NCBI RefSeq assembly: GCF_026627505.1
Contig: NZ_JAPNLK010000016.1
Coordinates: 1 to 64,000, forward strand
Direction: 5' to 3'
Source of the DNA: Streptomyces sp. H27-H5
GTDB taxonomy: Bacteria; Actinomycetota; Actinomycetes; Streptomycetales; Streptomycetaceae
DNA length: 64,000 nucleotides
The notes under the pieces are model-generated. The model searched no databases and was not told where the DNA came from. It was given only the letters and a program-made list of their open reading frames with translations. Position 1 is the first letter of the stretch; each line of letters opens with the position of its first letter. The translations under genes and the position numbers were made by a program. Of this stretch, positions 29,084 to 37,917 are shown piece by piece.

Positions 29084-31774
29084 TCACGGGCAGGGGCGCG
29101 TCTTCCCGGGCCTCCCCCAGGTCGCGGGATTGTTCAGTCCCGGCGGCTGGTCGGGCAGCAGGCCGCACGCCATCCAGGTGGTCACGCTCTTGTCGAGGTG
29201 GGATTCGAGCACGTAGACGGCCTTGTTCGGCGGGTACTTGTGGCGGCTGTCCAGGGAGAGGAGGCCGGAGGCACCCGAGAAGTTCTGTACCCCCGGGTTG
29301 GAGAGGCGGGCGTACACGTCCGTCGGTTGGAACGGCGCGCTGCTGTTCTCGGCCGTCTTGTACTGGGCGTAGACCGAATTGATGACCTCGGAGGCGACGC
29401 GGAGGGCGTCGTAGGCACCGGCCGCGTTTCCCTCCGGTACCGATCCGTCCTTGAAGACGTTCCGGAAGCGTGAGGTGAACTCCGAGTAGGGGCTGTCGGC
29501 GCTCTCCTTGCCGTTGGAGTTGTTGAACATCACGTAGTAGGGCCTCAGGACGGAGTGCTTCCTGAGCATGTCCTCCGGGTCCTGGAGGTACTTGGCGGCC
29601 GTGCTCTCGGAGAGGACGGCGACCTGCTTGCCGTCCGCCTTCCGGCAGTCGGCGGTGCCCTGGAGTGCGTCGAAGAGTCCCGGCATCTCGCCCGAGCGGC
29701 CCGCGTAGACGATGAATCCGCCCGTGGCCCGGACCTCCGCGCAGATGTCGCGCGCCACTTCCGAGACGATCTGCCCGTTGCGGTGCTCGTAGTAGGGGAC
29801 GGTCACCACCTTGCCGCCGGTGTAGTACCGGGTGAACTTCGTCTGGAGGTCGGAGCTGAAGAACTCGTCTTCCGGGTCGTAGACCACCACGGCCGTCCGG
29901 TTGTCGTCCTTGACCGTCGTCAGCTCGCCGATCTGCTCGGAGTGCGACGCGAACTCGGCCATCACCTCGGCGATGCGGTCGTCCGAGGGCGACACCTGGA
30001 AGTAGTAGGCGGAGGCCCGCTCGTCCACCATCTTGCTGCCGGTCACCGAGTTGCCGATGACGGGGATGCTGGCCGCGGAGAGTTCCGCGACCGCCGCGAA
30101 CGAGGCGGGCCGGCTCTGTGTGATGCCGACCACGGCCGCGATCTTGTCCCGGTCCTTCCTCTGGACGATCTCCTGCGCGATGTCCGGGCCCTGGGTGTTC
30201 TGTGATCCGTAGGCGAAGTACTTTCCGGAGTTCGCGATGAGCAGACGGATCTGGACCACGTCGCCCTCGCGGCTGTTGACCTGGTTCTGGGCGGTGAGGG
30301 CGCCCCGAAGGCTCTGGATGCTCACCGGGGTGGAGTCCCCGGGCTCCGCCGTGAGCGGGGCGAAGAACACCACGGTCCGGTACGGGCGTCCGCTGCGCAG
30401 CGCGTCGCCGTTCTGCCGCGCGGCGACGGCTTCCAGGGACAGGAGTTCGTCGTCGCGTCCGGCGATGCCCAGGTGGCATTCGCTTCCGTCGGTGACGCCG
30501 ACGATCTCCCCGGAGGCGACCTGGTGGCAGGAGGGTTTCGTTCCGGTCCTGTTCGTGAAGACGATCAGTCCCGCGGCCACGAGGGCGAGCACCAGGACGG
30601 GGGCGGCGACGGCGCGTACGTAGTCGCCGCGGCCGTTCGCGCGGACCTCGACCTTCGGGTTCGTCTCCAGCCAGCGGTCGGCCGGTCCGTCGTCGTCGCT
30701 CGCGGACAGGGGGACCAGGTGGACCGCCGACGCGGAGCGCCGGGTGTAGAGGGCGTGGACGCGGTCGGCGAGACCGGTGACGCTGCGGGGGTCGGCGGGT
30801 ACCGATTGGGCGTAGGAGGGCGCTGCCCCGGCCAGGGCTCCCAGCACCATGAGCGGCGCGGGCGGTTCGGTGCGGACGATGTCCGCGTAGGTGTCGAGCA
30901 GTTCGCGTACGGGTGTGCCTTCCTCGCCGACCTCCGGGAGGAGCAGGACGAAGGGCCAGCGGCGGCGGCGGCGGTGGATCCAGAGCCGGGAGGGCTTCGC
31001 GGCCCGGGACAGGTCGTTGAGCAGGGCCATGAGCAGCATGCGCTGGATCAGTGCGTGGTTGTGCCGCGAGGTGCCGGCCCGGGTGATGGTCAACGCCATG
31101 CGCAGGAAGTTCGCGCCCTTGGGTCTGCGGGAGCCGACCCAGCGCACTGAGCGGCGTCTGCTGAGCCACAGGCCGTAGAGGCGTCGGGGCAGTCCGACGA
31201 CGAGGAGTTGGAAGAGGGAGAGCCAGATGTTCACCAGGAAGCTGCCGCCGGTGGCGCCGGCGACCCTGGCCAGGGTCCCCAGGAGCGGTCTGCGGGCGAG
31301 GAGTTCGGTGTAGAGCTCGTCGCGCAGCCGGCGTCGTTTGCCGGCGGCCGAACCGGCGCCGACGGACACCTCCAGGACGGCGCGGCAGGTGTGGAAGCGC
31401 GGGAGCCGCAGTTCCCCCGCGTCGGAGGGCATCGAGTTCTCCAACTGGTCGACGAAGGCGTCCAGCAGGGCGACGTGTGGGTCGATCTCGGCACCGGGGA
31501 TCTCGCCGGGCGGTGTCTCGGGAGCGGTGGCGTCGGTGTCTTCGAGGAGTGCGTGGGGGACGAGGTCGACGGTGCGGTCGAGGTCCCGTTCGTACAGTCG
31601 GTCCCGGTATCCCGTGATCACCGTGCGCGCGGTGGATTCCTGCACGGAGCCGGGTGCGCCCGGGTCCCGTTTCAACAGCACCACGGGTAACCGGCGGCTT
31701 TCGCCCCGGTTGGCCGCGAACGTGTCGAACTGCTCGATCAGGTACTCGATCCCCTGCGGAAGCGGCCGTTGCAC
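29084..31774 (-). CDS. large two-transmembrane receptor-like protein with type-I periplasmic-binding domain
   Basis: 896 residues. The N-terminal cytosolic part (1-175) has a P-loop-NTPase-like layout (LPVVLLKRD, RFHTCRAVLEV) but no Walker A. The first membrane-proximal segment (about 175-200, NIWLSLFQLLVVGLP) precedes a second cytosolic region with FVLLLPEVGEE and APLMVLGALAG. A second membrane helix, VLVLALVAAGLIVF (about 392-408), leads to an extracellular type-I periplasmic-binding fold (about 445-885; PVIGNSVTGSKM, AVVVYDPEDEFFSSDL, YYVMFNN, YDALRVASEVI) like branched-chain amino acid receptors. No permease or ABC ATPase is adjacent. The GTG at 31774 follows AGAGGAG by about 5 nt. A ligand-sensing role is inferred. 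Confidence 0.75.
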   Translation of the reverse strand: MQRPLPQGIEYLIEQFDTFAANRGESRRLPVVLLKRDPGAPGSVQESTARTVITGYRDRLYERDLDRTVDLVPHALLEDTDATAPETPPGEIPGAEIDPHVALLDAFVDQLENSMPSDAGELRLPRFHTCRAVLEVSVGAGSAAGKRRRLRDELYTELLARRPLLGTLARVAGATGGSFLVNIWLSLFQLLVVGLPRRLYGLWLSRRRSVRWVGSRRPKGANFLRMALTITRAGTSRHNHALIQRMLLMALLNDLSRAAKPSRLWIHRRRRRWPFVLLLPEVGEEGTPVRELLDTYADIVRTEPPAPLMVLGALAGAAPSYAQSVPADPRSVTGLADRVHALYTRRSASAVHLVPLSASDDDGPADRWLETNPKVEVRANGRGDYVRAVAAPVLVLALVAAGLIVFTNRTGTKPSCHQVASGEIVGVTDGSECHLGIAGRDDELLSLEAVAARQNGDALRSGRPYRTVVFFAPLTAEPGDSTPVSIQSLRGALTAQNQVNSREGDVVQIRLLIANSGKYFAYGSQNTQGPDIAQEIVQRKDRDKIAAVVGITQSRPASFAAVAELSAASIPVIGNSVTGSKMVDERASAYYFQVSPSDDRIAEVMAEFASHSEQIGELTTVKDDNRTAVVVYDPEDEFFSSDLQTKFTRYYTGGKVVTVPYYEHRNGQIVSEVARDICAEVRATGGFIVYAGRSGEMPGLFDALQGTADCRKADGKQVAVLSESTAAKYLQDPEDMLRKHSVLRPYYVMFNNSNGKESADSPYSEFTSRFRNVFKDGSVPEGNAAGAYDALRVASEVINSVYAQYKTAENSSAPFQPTDVYARLSNPGVQNFSGASGLLSLDSRHKYPPNKAVYVLESHLDKSVTTWMACGLLPDQPPGLNNPATWGRPGKTRPCP

Positions 31775-32169
31775 ACTGCTCCTCTGCGCGTCGAGGCGAC
31801 AGGCGGCATCGCCTGGCGTCCTGCGGACACCGCCGCGAGACAGAGCTCGGCCGGGAGAGAACACGCCCTGGCGATCGCGACCGACCGCCTGCCCCCCGAC
31901 GGCAGTGAGTTCCGCCACGTTAGCGGCGCGGAGCACTCCCCCGCCGGGAAATGCGCGGGTTGCCCGGGGGCCGCGGCACGGGGCGTTCCTCGCCCTGTCC
32001 ACGGCGCCGTCCCGACCTGGAACGTCGAGCACGCGAGGGCTGCGGTCCGGGCGCGGTCGCGGGGGTGCGGTCCGTCGGTTCGGCCTGGTCGGAGGGCTGC
32101 CGAATCGGCTGTGTGGCGTGGTCGGGCCGTGCGACGATCCGGGCGGGAACCGAGAGAACGGGGTGGGAC
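31775..32169. other. 395-bp intergenic region between divergent genes
   Basis: Separates the receptor-like gene (minus) from the phosphotransferase gene (plus). No gene, repeat or clear promoter motif beyond the GGGGTGGG ribosome binding site before 32170. Confidence 0.45.
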
Positions 32170-33063
32170 ATGGGCAGGATGCACGCGGACGAAGCGGAGA
32201 TCGACACCGACCTGGTGCGAGGGCTGCTGCGCACCCAGTTCCCCCGGTGGGCGGACCTGCCGATCACCAGGCTCGCGTCGGGCGGCACGGTCAACGCGAT
32301 CTACCGGCTCGGCGACGACCTCTCCGTCCGGCTGCCGCTGCGCCCCGGCGGCGCCGAGGCCATCGCGACGGAGGCGCGGCTGCTCCCCCGGCTGGCGCCG
32401 CTGCTGCCCTTGCCGATCCCGGAGGTGGTGGCGACCGGCGCCCCGGGTGAGGGCTACCCGCTGAGCTGGGCGGTGCACCGGTGGATCGAGGGACGCAGCC
32501 CGGTCGAGGGGGAGCTTGCGGAGCCGGAGTCCGTGGCGCGGGAACTGGCACGGTTCGCGGTCGCGTTCCGCCGGATCGAACTCCCCGGCGGTCCGCCCGC
32601 GCACCGGGGCGCGCCACTGGTCGGCGAGGACCGGGAGGTGCGGGAGGCGATCGAGGCGCTGCGCCGCACCGACGAACCCTTCGACGCCGAGGAGATCACC
32701 GTGGCCTGGGAGGAGGCGCTCGCGGCGGCGCCGTGGGCGGGCCCGGCCCGTTGGACGCACTCCGACCTGATGCCGAGCAATCTGCTGCTGGACGGTGACC
32801 GCGTCGCGGCCGTCATCGACTTCGGGACCGTGGGCATGGGAGAACCGGCCACCGACCTCATTCCCGCCTGGAACCTGCTGCCCGCCTCGGCTCGACGGGT
32901 GTACCGCGACGCGGTGGACGTGGACGACGCGACCTGGGCGCGGGGCCGGGGCTGGGCGCTGTCCATGGCGGTCATCCAGCTGCCGTACTACCGGAGGACC
33001 AACCCGATCATCTCGGCCAACGCCCGGCACGTGATCCGGGAGGTCCTCGGAGCCGGCGGGTGA
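32170..33063 (+). CDS. aminoglycoside-phosphotransferase-fold kinase
   Basis: 297-residue APH/choline-kinase-fold protein. The nucleotide-binding N-lobe has ASGGTVNAIYRLGDDLSVRLPL (about 37-58). The catalytic loop is THSDLMPSNLLLDG (about 196-209), where Asp and Asn are the base and metal ligand. The second metal motif is IDFGTVGMGEPATDLIPAW (about 216-234). It phosphorylates a hydroxyl group on a small molecule. True aminoglycoside resistance is not indicated; many Streptomyces paralogues are uncharacterised. The ATG at 32170 is used; an in-frame ATG at 32179 has a closer GGGCAGG. Confidence 0.85.
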   Translation: MGRMHADEAEIDTDLVRGLLRTQFPRWADLPITRLASGGTVNAIYRLGDDLSVRLPLRPGGAEAIATEARLLPRLAPLLPLPIPEVVATGAPGEGYPLSWAVHRWIEGRSPVEGELAEPESVARELARFAVAFRRIELPGGPPAHRGAPLVGEDREVREAIEALRRTDEPFDAEEITVAWEEALAAAPWAGPARWTHSDLMPSNLLLDGDRVAAVIDFGTVGMGEPATDLIPAWNLLPASARRVYRDAVDVDDATWARGRGWALSMAVIQLPYYRRTNPIISANARHVIREVLGAGG

Positions 33064-33092
33064 GGTGATGGGGCGCCCGCCTGCCACCGGTC

Positions 33093-33147
33093 TTGAACAT
33101 GTTCAACGAACCCCGTAGGGTCACGACCATGAGTTGAACGCGTTCAA
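33093..33147 (+). promoter_or_regulatory. promoter with two TTGAAC palindromic operators
   Basis: Two perfect 14-bp palindromes, TTGAACATGTTCAA (33093-33106) and TTGAACGCGTTCAA (33134-33147), have centres 41 bp apart. The first supplies a -35-like TTGAAC, followed after exactly 17 bp by a TAGGGT -10 at 33116-33121. The second lies just after the expected transcription start. This is a classic repressible arrangement, TetR-like by symmetry, driving the YndJ-DUF1990 operon. The regulator gene is not nearby. Confidence 0.8.
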
Positions 33148-33192
33148 GCGTTCATTGCTCCGCGCGTACGGCGCAGCCGGAGGGGGTCCGCG

Positions 33193-34032
33193 ATGACGGT
33201 ACTGGTGAATCTGATCGTCACCCTGGGCATGCTGGGGATCGTTCCGGCAGGCCTGCGTCTGATCGACCCGGTCGGGCTGCACCGGATCGCCCGGCTGTGG
33301 CCGCTCCTCGCCGTTCCCGGCGCGCTGTGCCTGTGGCTTCCGCGCGGCTCCCTCGCCACCGTGCTCGCCGGACTCTACGCGGCCGCCACCCTCGCCCTCG
33401 CGGCACGGGCCCCGGCCCGGCTGCTGCGGACGCGCTCGCTCGCCCCGGCCGAGATCGCCGTGCTGACCGCGCTCGTCGCACCCTCGGTGGCCGCGACGGC
33501 CCTGGTCGCCGAACGCGGCGGACACCGTCTCTTCGGCTTCGACCTCGACATCCTGGCGCTGACCGTGCCGCACTTCCACTTCGCCGGTTTCGTCGCCGCC
33601 CTGGTCGCCGGGCTGGTGTGCCGGGCCGCCCCGTCCTCGGCCGGCGGCCTCGCGCACGCGGCGGCGTACAGCGTCCCGGCCGGCACCCTCCTCGTGCTCC
33701 TCGGCTACTTCGTCGACGACTGGGCCGAGCTGGTGGGCGCCGTGGTCCTGACCGGGGGGATGTGGGCGGTGGCCATGCTGACCTGGCGGGAGATCCGGCC
33801 GCGGGCCCGCCGACGCGTCACGGGCGCCCTGTTGTCGACCTCGGCCGCGGTCCTGGTGGCCACCATGCTGCTCGCCCTGTGGTGGGCCCTCGGCGAGGCC
33901 ACCGGCATCACTCACCCCACCCTGACCTGGATGGCCGCCACCCACGGCCTCGGGAACGCCCTCGGATTCGCCCTCTGCTCGATGCTCGCCTGGCAGCGGC
34001 TGGGCCCCGACCTGACGGAGAAGACCCCATGA
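33193..34032 (+). CDS. YndJ-family multi-pass membrane protein
   Basis: 279-residue integral membrane protein with about eight hydrophobic segments. It starts VLVNLIVTLGMLGIVPAGL, then WPLLAVPGALCLWLP, and includes a conserved LTVPHFHFAGFVAALVAGLV (about residues 117-136) with two histidines in the membrane. The ending segments LLALWWALG and LGNALGFALCSMLAW close the domain. It matches YndJ-like proteins of Bacillus and actinobacteria, a transporter-like family without known substrate. It is translationally coupled to the DUF1990 gene by ATGA at 34029-34032, and is under the TTGAAC operator promoter. Confidence 0.8.
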   Translation: MTVLVNLIVTLGMLGIVPAGLRLIDPVGLHRIARLWPLLAVPGALCLWLPRGSLATVLAGLYAAATLALAARAPARLLRTRSLAPAEIAVLTALVAPSVAATALVAERGGHRLFGFDLDILALTVPHFHFAGFVAALVAGLVCRAAPSSAGGLAHAAAYSVPAGTLLVLLGYFVDDWAELVGAVVLTGGMWAVAMLTWREIRPRARRRVTGALLSTSAAVLVATMLLALWWALGEATGITHPTLTWMAATHGLGNALGFALCSMLAWQRLGPDLTEKTP

Positions 34033-34565
34033 CCCGCCTCTTCAGCGCCGCCCGCGACACCGTCAACTACCCCGAGGAGGGCGCCACGGCCCGGCGCCCG
34101 CTGCCGGCCGGATACAACCACCTGGAGTACCGCGTCCGGATCGGGCACGGCCGGCCCGACCTGGAAGCGGCCGGCGCCGCCGTCACCACCCTCCGGGCGC
34201 ACCGCGCCTCGGGGATGCGCGTCGCCACGGACCAGGAGGGCCCCCTCCTCCCCGGTCGGCGGGTGGAGGTCGGCATCGGCATCGGGCCGCTGCGCGTCAC
34301 CGCTCCGTGCCAGGTGATCTGGACGGCGTACGAACCCGACCGCGTCGGTTTCGCGTACGGGACGCTGAAGGGCCACCCCGAGTGCGGCGAGGAGTCCTTC
34401 GTCGTGGACATGGACGCCGACGGCGGTGTGTGGTTCACGGTGACCGCCTTCAGCCGGCCCGGCTGCTGGTACACCCGCCTCGCGGGCCCGGCGGTACCCG
34501 TCCTGCAACGCGCCTACGCCCGCCTGCTGGGGCACACGCTGCGCGGGTTGCTCCGGGTCCGCTGA
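34029..34565 (+). CDS. DUF1990 family protein
   Basis: 178-residue soluble DUF1990 protein. Motifs: YNHLEYRVRIGHG (about 28-40), the central sheet PGRRVEVGIGIGPLRVTAPCQVIW (about 77-100) and FAYGTLKGHPECGEESFVVDMD (about 108-129), ending with a Trp/Tyr-rich helix. DUF1990 belongs to the wider START-like/SRPBCC superfamily and probably binds a lipid-like ligand. Its start overlaps the stop of the YndJ gene, so the two are made together. The pair occurs widely in actinobacteria. Confidence 0.85.
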   Translation: MTRLFSAARDTVNYPEEGATARRPLPAGYNHLEYRVRIGHGRPDLEAAGAAVTTLRAHRASGMRVATDQEGPLLPGRRVEVGIGIGPLRVTAPCQVIWTAYEPDRVGFAYGTLKGHPECGEESFVVDMDADGGVWFTVTAFSRPGCWYTRLAGPAVPVLQRAYARLLGHTLRGLLRVR

Positions 34566-34906
34566 CGCCGGAGGGGGCGAGCCGACCCGCATGTGCGGGA
34601 GCGCCGGCCTCGCCTGTGTATCGGGCGGGTATCAGGGAGCGCTTGGTCGTCCATCAAACCGGTGCGTCGTCCCCGGCGGCCGTGGCCTCGCAGGGTCGGC
34701 CCGTACCAGGGAGCCAAGGCACCCCCACCCTGCCTGAGCTGCGCTTTCTCTGGTCTCGGACGCTCCTTCGGGTGGGTGCGGGCGCGGGGTTCGGCACGGA
34801 CGACGCCCCGCTTCGCCGGCGTATCGTTCCTTTCGGATCGTCGGCGGTGCGTGAGCGCGCCCGGGTCCCCCGCCCCGCCCGGACCGTTCGAACAGGAGTC
34901 GTCCCC
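34566..34906. other. 341-bp intergenic region with likely promoter
   Basis: Upstream of the two-component operon. TATCGT near 34821 could be a -10 element, and AGGAG (34894-34898) is the ribosome binding site of the response regulator. No gene or repeat seen. Confidence 0.45.
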
Positions 34907-35653
34907 GTGTCCTCGTCCGCCCCGGCTCCCGCCTCCGCGCGCCTCGCCCGCGTCTTGCTGGTGGAGGACGACGACCTGATGCGCCGGTCCTTCACCGTCG
35001 CCCTCGAACGCTACGGCTACCGGATGAAGGCCGCGGCGGACGGCCTCGCCGCGCTGGAGCTCCTGCGCGAGGAGAGATTCGACCTGCTGATCCTGGACGT
35101 GCTGCTGCCCGGTCTCGACGGGATCGGACTGTGCCGCAGGGTCCGGGAGACCAGCCTGGTGCCGATCCTGATGATGTCCGCCCGCGGCGAAGGCCTCGAC
35201 GTGATCGCCGGCCTGGAGGCCGGGGCGGACGACTACGTCGTCAAGCCGGTGGAGACCTCCGTGCTCGTGGCGCGCATCCGCTCGCTGCTGCGGCGGGCGA
35301 CCTACGCCCCCGCCCCCGGGCCCGCGCGCACGACCGGCGAGGAGCCGCCCGCGTCCGGGGGAGACCGGGACCGGCTGCTCTTCGGGGACCTCTCCATCGA
35401 CACCGGCGGCCTGGAGGTGTTCGTCTCCGGACGTCCGGTGGCGCTCACCCCGACCGAGCTGAAACTCCTGCTGGAGTTCGCCGCCCACCCGGGCATCGTG
35501 CTGGAGCGGCACACCCTGCTGCGCGACGTCTGGGACTACGGCTGGGACGGCGACAGCCGGGTCGTCGACCTGTGCGTGCAGCGGCTGCGCAAGAAGCTGG
35601 GGCGGGACCGGATCGAGACGGTCCGCGGCTTCGGCTACAAGCTCAGGCGCTGA
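34907..35653 (+). CDS. OmpR-family response regulator (CseB-like)
   Basis: 248-residue regulator. A receiver domain (15-128) has acidic VEDDD, phospho-acceptor Asp in LILDVLLPG (about 65) and Lys in VVKPVE (about 113). After a Pro/Ala-rich linker, a winged-helix DNA-binding domain (about 155-246) has ALTPTELKLLLEFAAHPG, the recognition helix VVDLCVQRLRKKLG and the wing IETVRGFGYKL. The GTG at 34907 is preceded by AGGAG at an 8-nt spacing. It is followed after 5 nt by its kinase, then by an ABC transporter operon. It resembles Streptomyces CseB, but the cse partner sigE/cseA genes are absent. Confidence 0.88.
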   Translation: MSSSAPAPASARLARVLLVEDDDLMRRSFTVALERYGYRMKAAADGLAALELLREERFDLLILDVLLPGLDGIGLCRRVRETSLVPILMMSARGEGLDVIAGLEAGADDYVVKPVETSVLVARIRSLLRRATYAPAPGPARTTGEEPPASGGDRDRLLFGDLSIDTGGLEVFVSGRPVALTPTELKLLLEFAAHPGIVLERHTLLRDVWDYGWDGDSRVVDLCVQRLRKKLGRDRIETVRGFGYKLRR

Positions 35654-35658
35654 GCGCG

Positions 35659-36948
35659 GTGCGCCCGTTCCCCCGGCCGCGGCCGGTCCGCGCGTCCCTG
35701 CGTCGGAAGATCGCGGCGTTGGCCGCGGCCACGGCGTGCCTCGTCGCCGCGGCCGTGGGCGTACTGGTCCACCTGTGGACGGCGCAGGACATCCGCAGTC
35801 GGGCCGAGGCACGGGCGTTCAACGGCGTGTACTCGGCCATGGAGGTCTACCGGCGCACCGGAACGCTCGCGGACGGCGCCGAACTCGACCCCGCCGAGCT
35901 GCCCGCCCCCCTGCGCCACCCGGCCGACGGAAATCGGCACACGGCCTACGACGGCCGCGTGGACGCCAACGTCGGGCCGACCGTCTGGGCCGCCCAGCGG
36001 ATCGGCGGCCCGGACAGTCCGGTGCTCGCCATGCGCGTCAACATGAACGGTGAGCTCCACGAGCTGCGCCGCCTCGACGTGAGCATGGCGGTGGCCTCGC
36101 TCGTCGCGCTCGCCGCGGCCGTGCCCCTGGCGGTGTACGGGGCCGGGTTGCTCGGCCGCAGGCTGCGGCGGGTCTCCGAGACCGCGGGCCGGATCTCCGC
36201 CGGGGACCTCGACGCCCGGACCGGGCACGTCAAGGGCGGCGACGAGGTGGCCGACATCGCCGCCACCGTCGACCTGATGGCCGACAGCCTCGCCCGACGC
36301 CTGCGCAACGAGCGGCAGTTCACCGCGGACGTGGCCCACGAGCTGCGCACGCCCGTCGGCGGTCTGTTGGTCGCCGCCGACCTGCTGCCGAGCGGCGAGA
36401 CGGAGGATCTGCTGCGGGCGCGCGTACGCGATCTGCGCGGCCTGATCGAGGACCTGCTGGAGATCTCCCGGCTGGACGCGGGCGCCGAACAGCCGGTCCG
36501 CTCCCACGTGCCGCTCGGCGCGGTCGTGCGGGAGGCCGTGGCGCGTACCGGATGCGTCGCGACGGTCACCGTCGGGGACACGCCCGGCACGGAGGGAACG
36601 GCGACCACCGAGGGAGCGGCGACCGTGGAAACCGATCCGCGCCGTCTCGAACGAATCGTCGGCAACCTCGTCGTCAACGCCCACCGGCACGGGGGCGGCC
36701 CCGTCGAGGTCACCGTCGAGGGTCGTACCGTCGTCGTGCGCGACCGCGGCCCCGGTTTCCCCGCCGACCTGCTGCGCGACGGTCCGCGACGCTTCCACAC
36801 GGGCGCGGCGGAGCGGGGCTCGGGGCACGGACTGGGCCTGACCATCGCCCAGGGCCAGGCCCGGGTACTGGGCGCCGAGTTGCACCTGGGCAACGCCCCG
36901 GAAGGCGGCGCCGTCGCCACCCTGCGCCTGCCGGCCCGACCCGCCTGA
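35659..36948 (+). CDS. sensor histidine kinase (CseC-like)
   Basis: 429-residue two-transmembrane kinase. TM1 lies near residues 18-38 (AALAAATACLVAAAVGVLVHL), an extracytoplasmic sensor of about 105 residues follows, then TM2 (about 142-163) and HAMP (LRRVSETAGRISAGDLDART). The phospho-acceptor is FTADVAHELRTPVGG (about 221-235). The ATPase boxes are NLVVNAHRHGGG, RDRGPGFP and GSGHGLGLTIAQG. The sensor loop lacks cysteines. The GTG at 35659 comes five bases after the regulator stop, so the pair is cotranscribed. It probably watches envelope or antibiotic stress and controls the adjacent transporter. Confidence 0.88.
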   Translation: MRPFPRPRPVRASLRRKIAALAAATACLVAAAVGVLVHLWTAQDIRSRAEARAFNGVYSAMEVYRRTGTLADGAELDPAELPAPLRHPADGNRHTAYDGRVDANVGPTVWAAQRIGGPDSPVLAMRVNMNGELHELRRLDVSMAVASLVALAAAVPLAVYGAGLLGRRLRRVSETAGRISAGDLDARTGHVKGGDEVADIAATVDLMADSLARRLRNERQFTADVAHELRTPVGGLLVAADLLPSGETEDLLRARVRDLRGLIEDLLEISRLDAGAEQPVRSHVPLGAVVREAVARTGCVATVTVGDTPGTEGTATTEGAATVETDPRRLERIVGNLVVNAHRHGGGPVEVTVEGRTVVVRDRGPGFPADLLRDGPRRFHTGAAERGSGHGLGLTIAQGQARVLGAELHLGNAPEGGAVATLRLPARPA

Positions 36949-37070
36949 CCATCCGTCACGCGCAACTGCTGCGAAGCGGCGCGGCCACCGACACACGACG
37001 GATGAAATCCCGATACTTTCCCCGGACACCCTTCGAAGTGCCCCCATCGGTACCCGAAGAGGAGTCCATC

Positions 37071-37853
37071 GTGACCGCCGAGCCCCTTTCCCCGTACGCG
37101 CCGAACCCGACGGCGGGGATCGCGGCCGCCACCGTCGGCCTCTCCAAGGTCCACGGCAGCGGCGACACGCGTGTCGTCGCCCTGGACGATGTCAGCCTCG
37201 CCTTCCGGGAGGGCGAGTTCACCGCGATCATGGGCCCGTCCGGCTGTGGCAAGTCCACGCTGATGCACTGCGCCGCCGGCCTCGACTCGGTCACCTCGGG
37301 CTCGGTCCGCATCGGCACCACCGACCTGGGCACGCTGAACGACCGGCAGCTCACCGCCCTGCGCCGGGACCGGATCGGCTTCGTCTTCCAGGCGTTCAAC
37401 CTGCTGCCGACGCTGACCGCGCTGGAGAACATCACGCTGCCGCTGAGCATCGCCGGGCGCCGCCCCGACGGGCAGTGGCTGGACCGGGTGGTGTCCATGG
37501 TCGGCCTGTCGCAGCGGCTCGACCACCGCCCCGGGCAGTTGTCCGGCGGGCAGCAGCAACGCGTCGCGGTGGCCCGTGCGCTGGCCTCCCGTCCCGCGAT
37601 CGTCTTCGCGGACGAGCCCACCGGCAACCTCGACTCCCGCGCCGGGGCCGAGGTCCTCGGGTTCCTGCGCGACTCGGTGCGCGAACTCGGCCAGACCGTG
37701 GTCATGGTGACCCACGACCCCGTGGCCGCCGGGTTCGCCGACCGTGTGGTCTTCCTCGCGGACGGTCGCCTGGTCGACGAGATGGCGCATCCCACGCCGG
37801 AGCGGGTCCTGGACCGGATGAAGGCGTTCGACACCCGCTCCCGTACCAGCTGA
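37071..37853 (+). CDS. MacB/LolD-type ABC transporter ATPase
   Basis: 260-residue ATPase. Walker A GPSGCGKST (about 54-62), Q-loop FVFQAFNLLP, signature LSGGQQQR (about 157-164), Walker B IVFADEPTGNLDS (about 178-190) and VTHDPVAA. This is the subfamily that pairs with FtsX-like permeases (MacB, BceA, LolD) and moves peptides or lipids by a mechanotransmission mechanism rather than transport through a channel. The GTG at 37071 follows AGAGGAG. It lies 122 nt after the kinase and 64 nt before its permease, so the four genes form a likely regulon unit. Confidence 0.9.
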   Translation: MTAEPLSPYAPNPTAGIAAATVGLSKVHGSGDTRVVALDDVSLAFREGEFTAIMGPSGCGKSTLMHCAAGLDSVTSGSVRIGTTDLGTLNDRQLTALRRDRIGFVFQAFNLLPTLTALENITLPLSIAGRRPDGQWLDRVVSMVGLSQRLDHRPGQLSGGQQQRVAVARALASRPAIVFADEPTGNLDSRAGAEVLGFLRDSVRELGQTVVMVTHDPVAAGFADRVVFLADGRLVDEMAHPTPERVLDRMKAFDTRSRTS

Positions 37854-37917
37854 CCGGCCCGGCGCCGCTTGCGCCGCGCCCGTTCCTCCCTCCCCTCCCC
37901 CGCCCTGAAAGCTGCCC

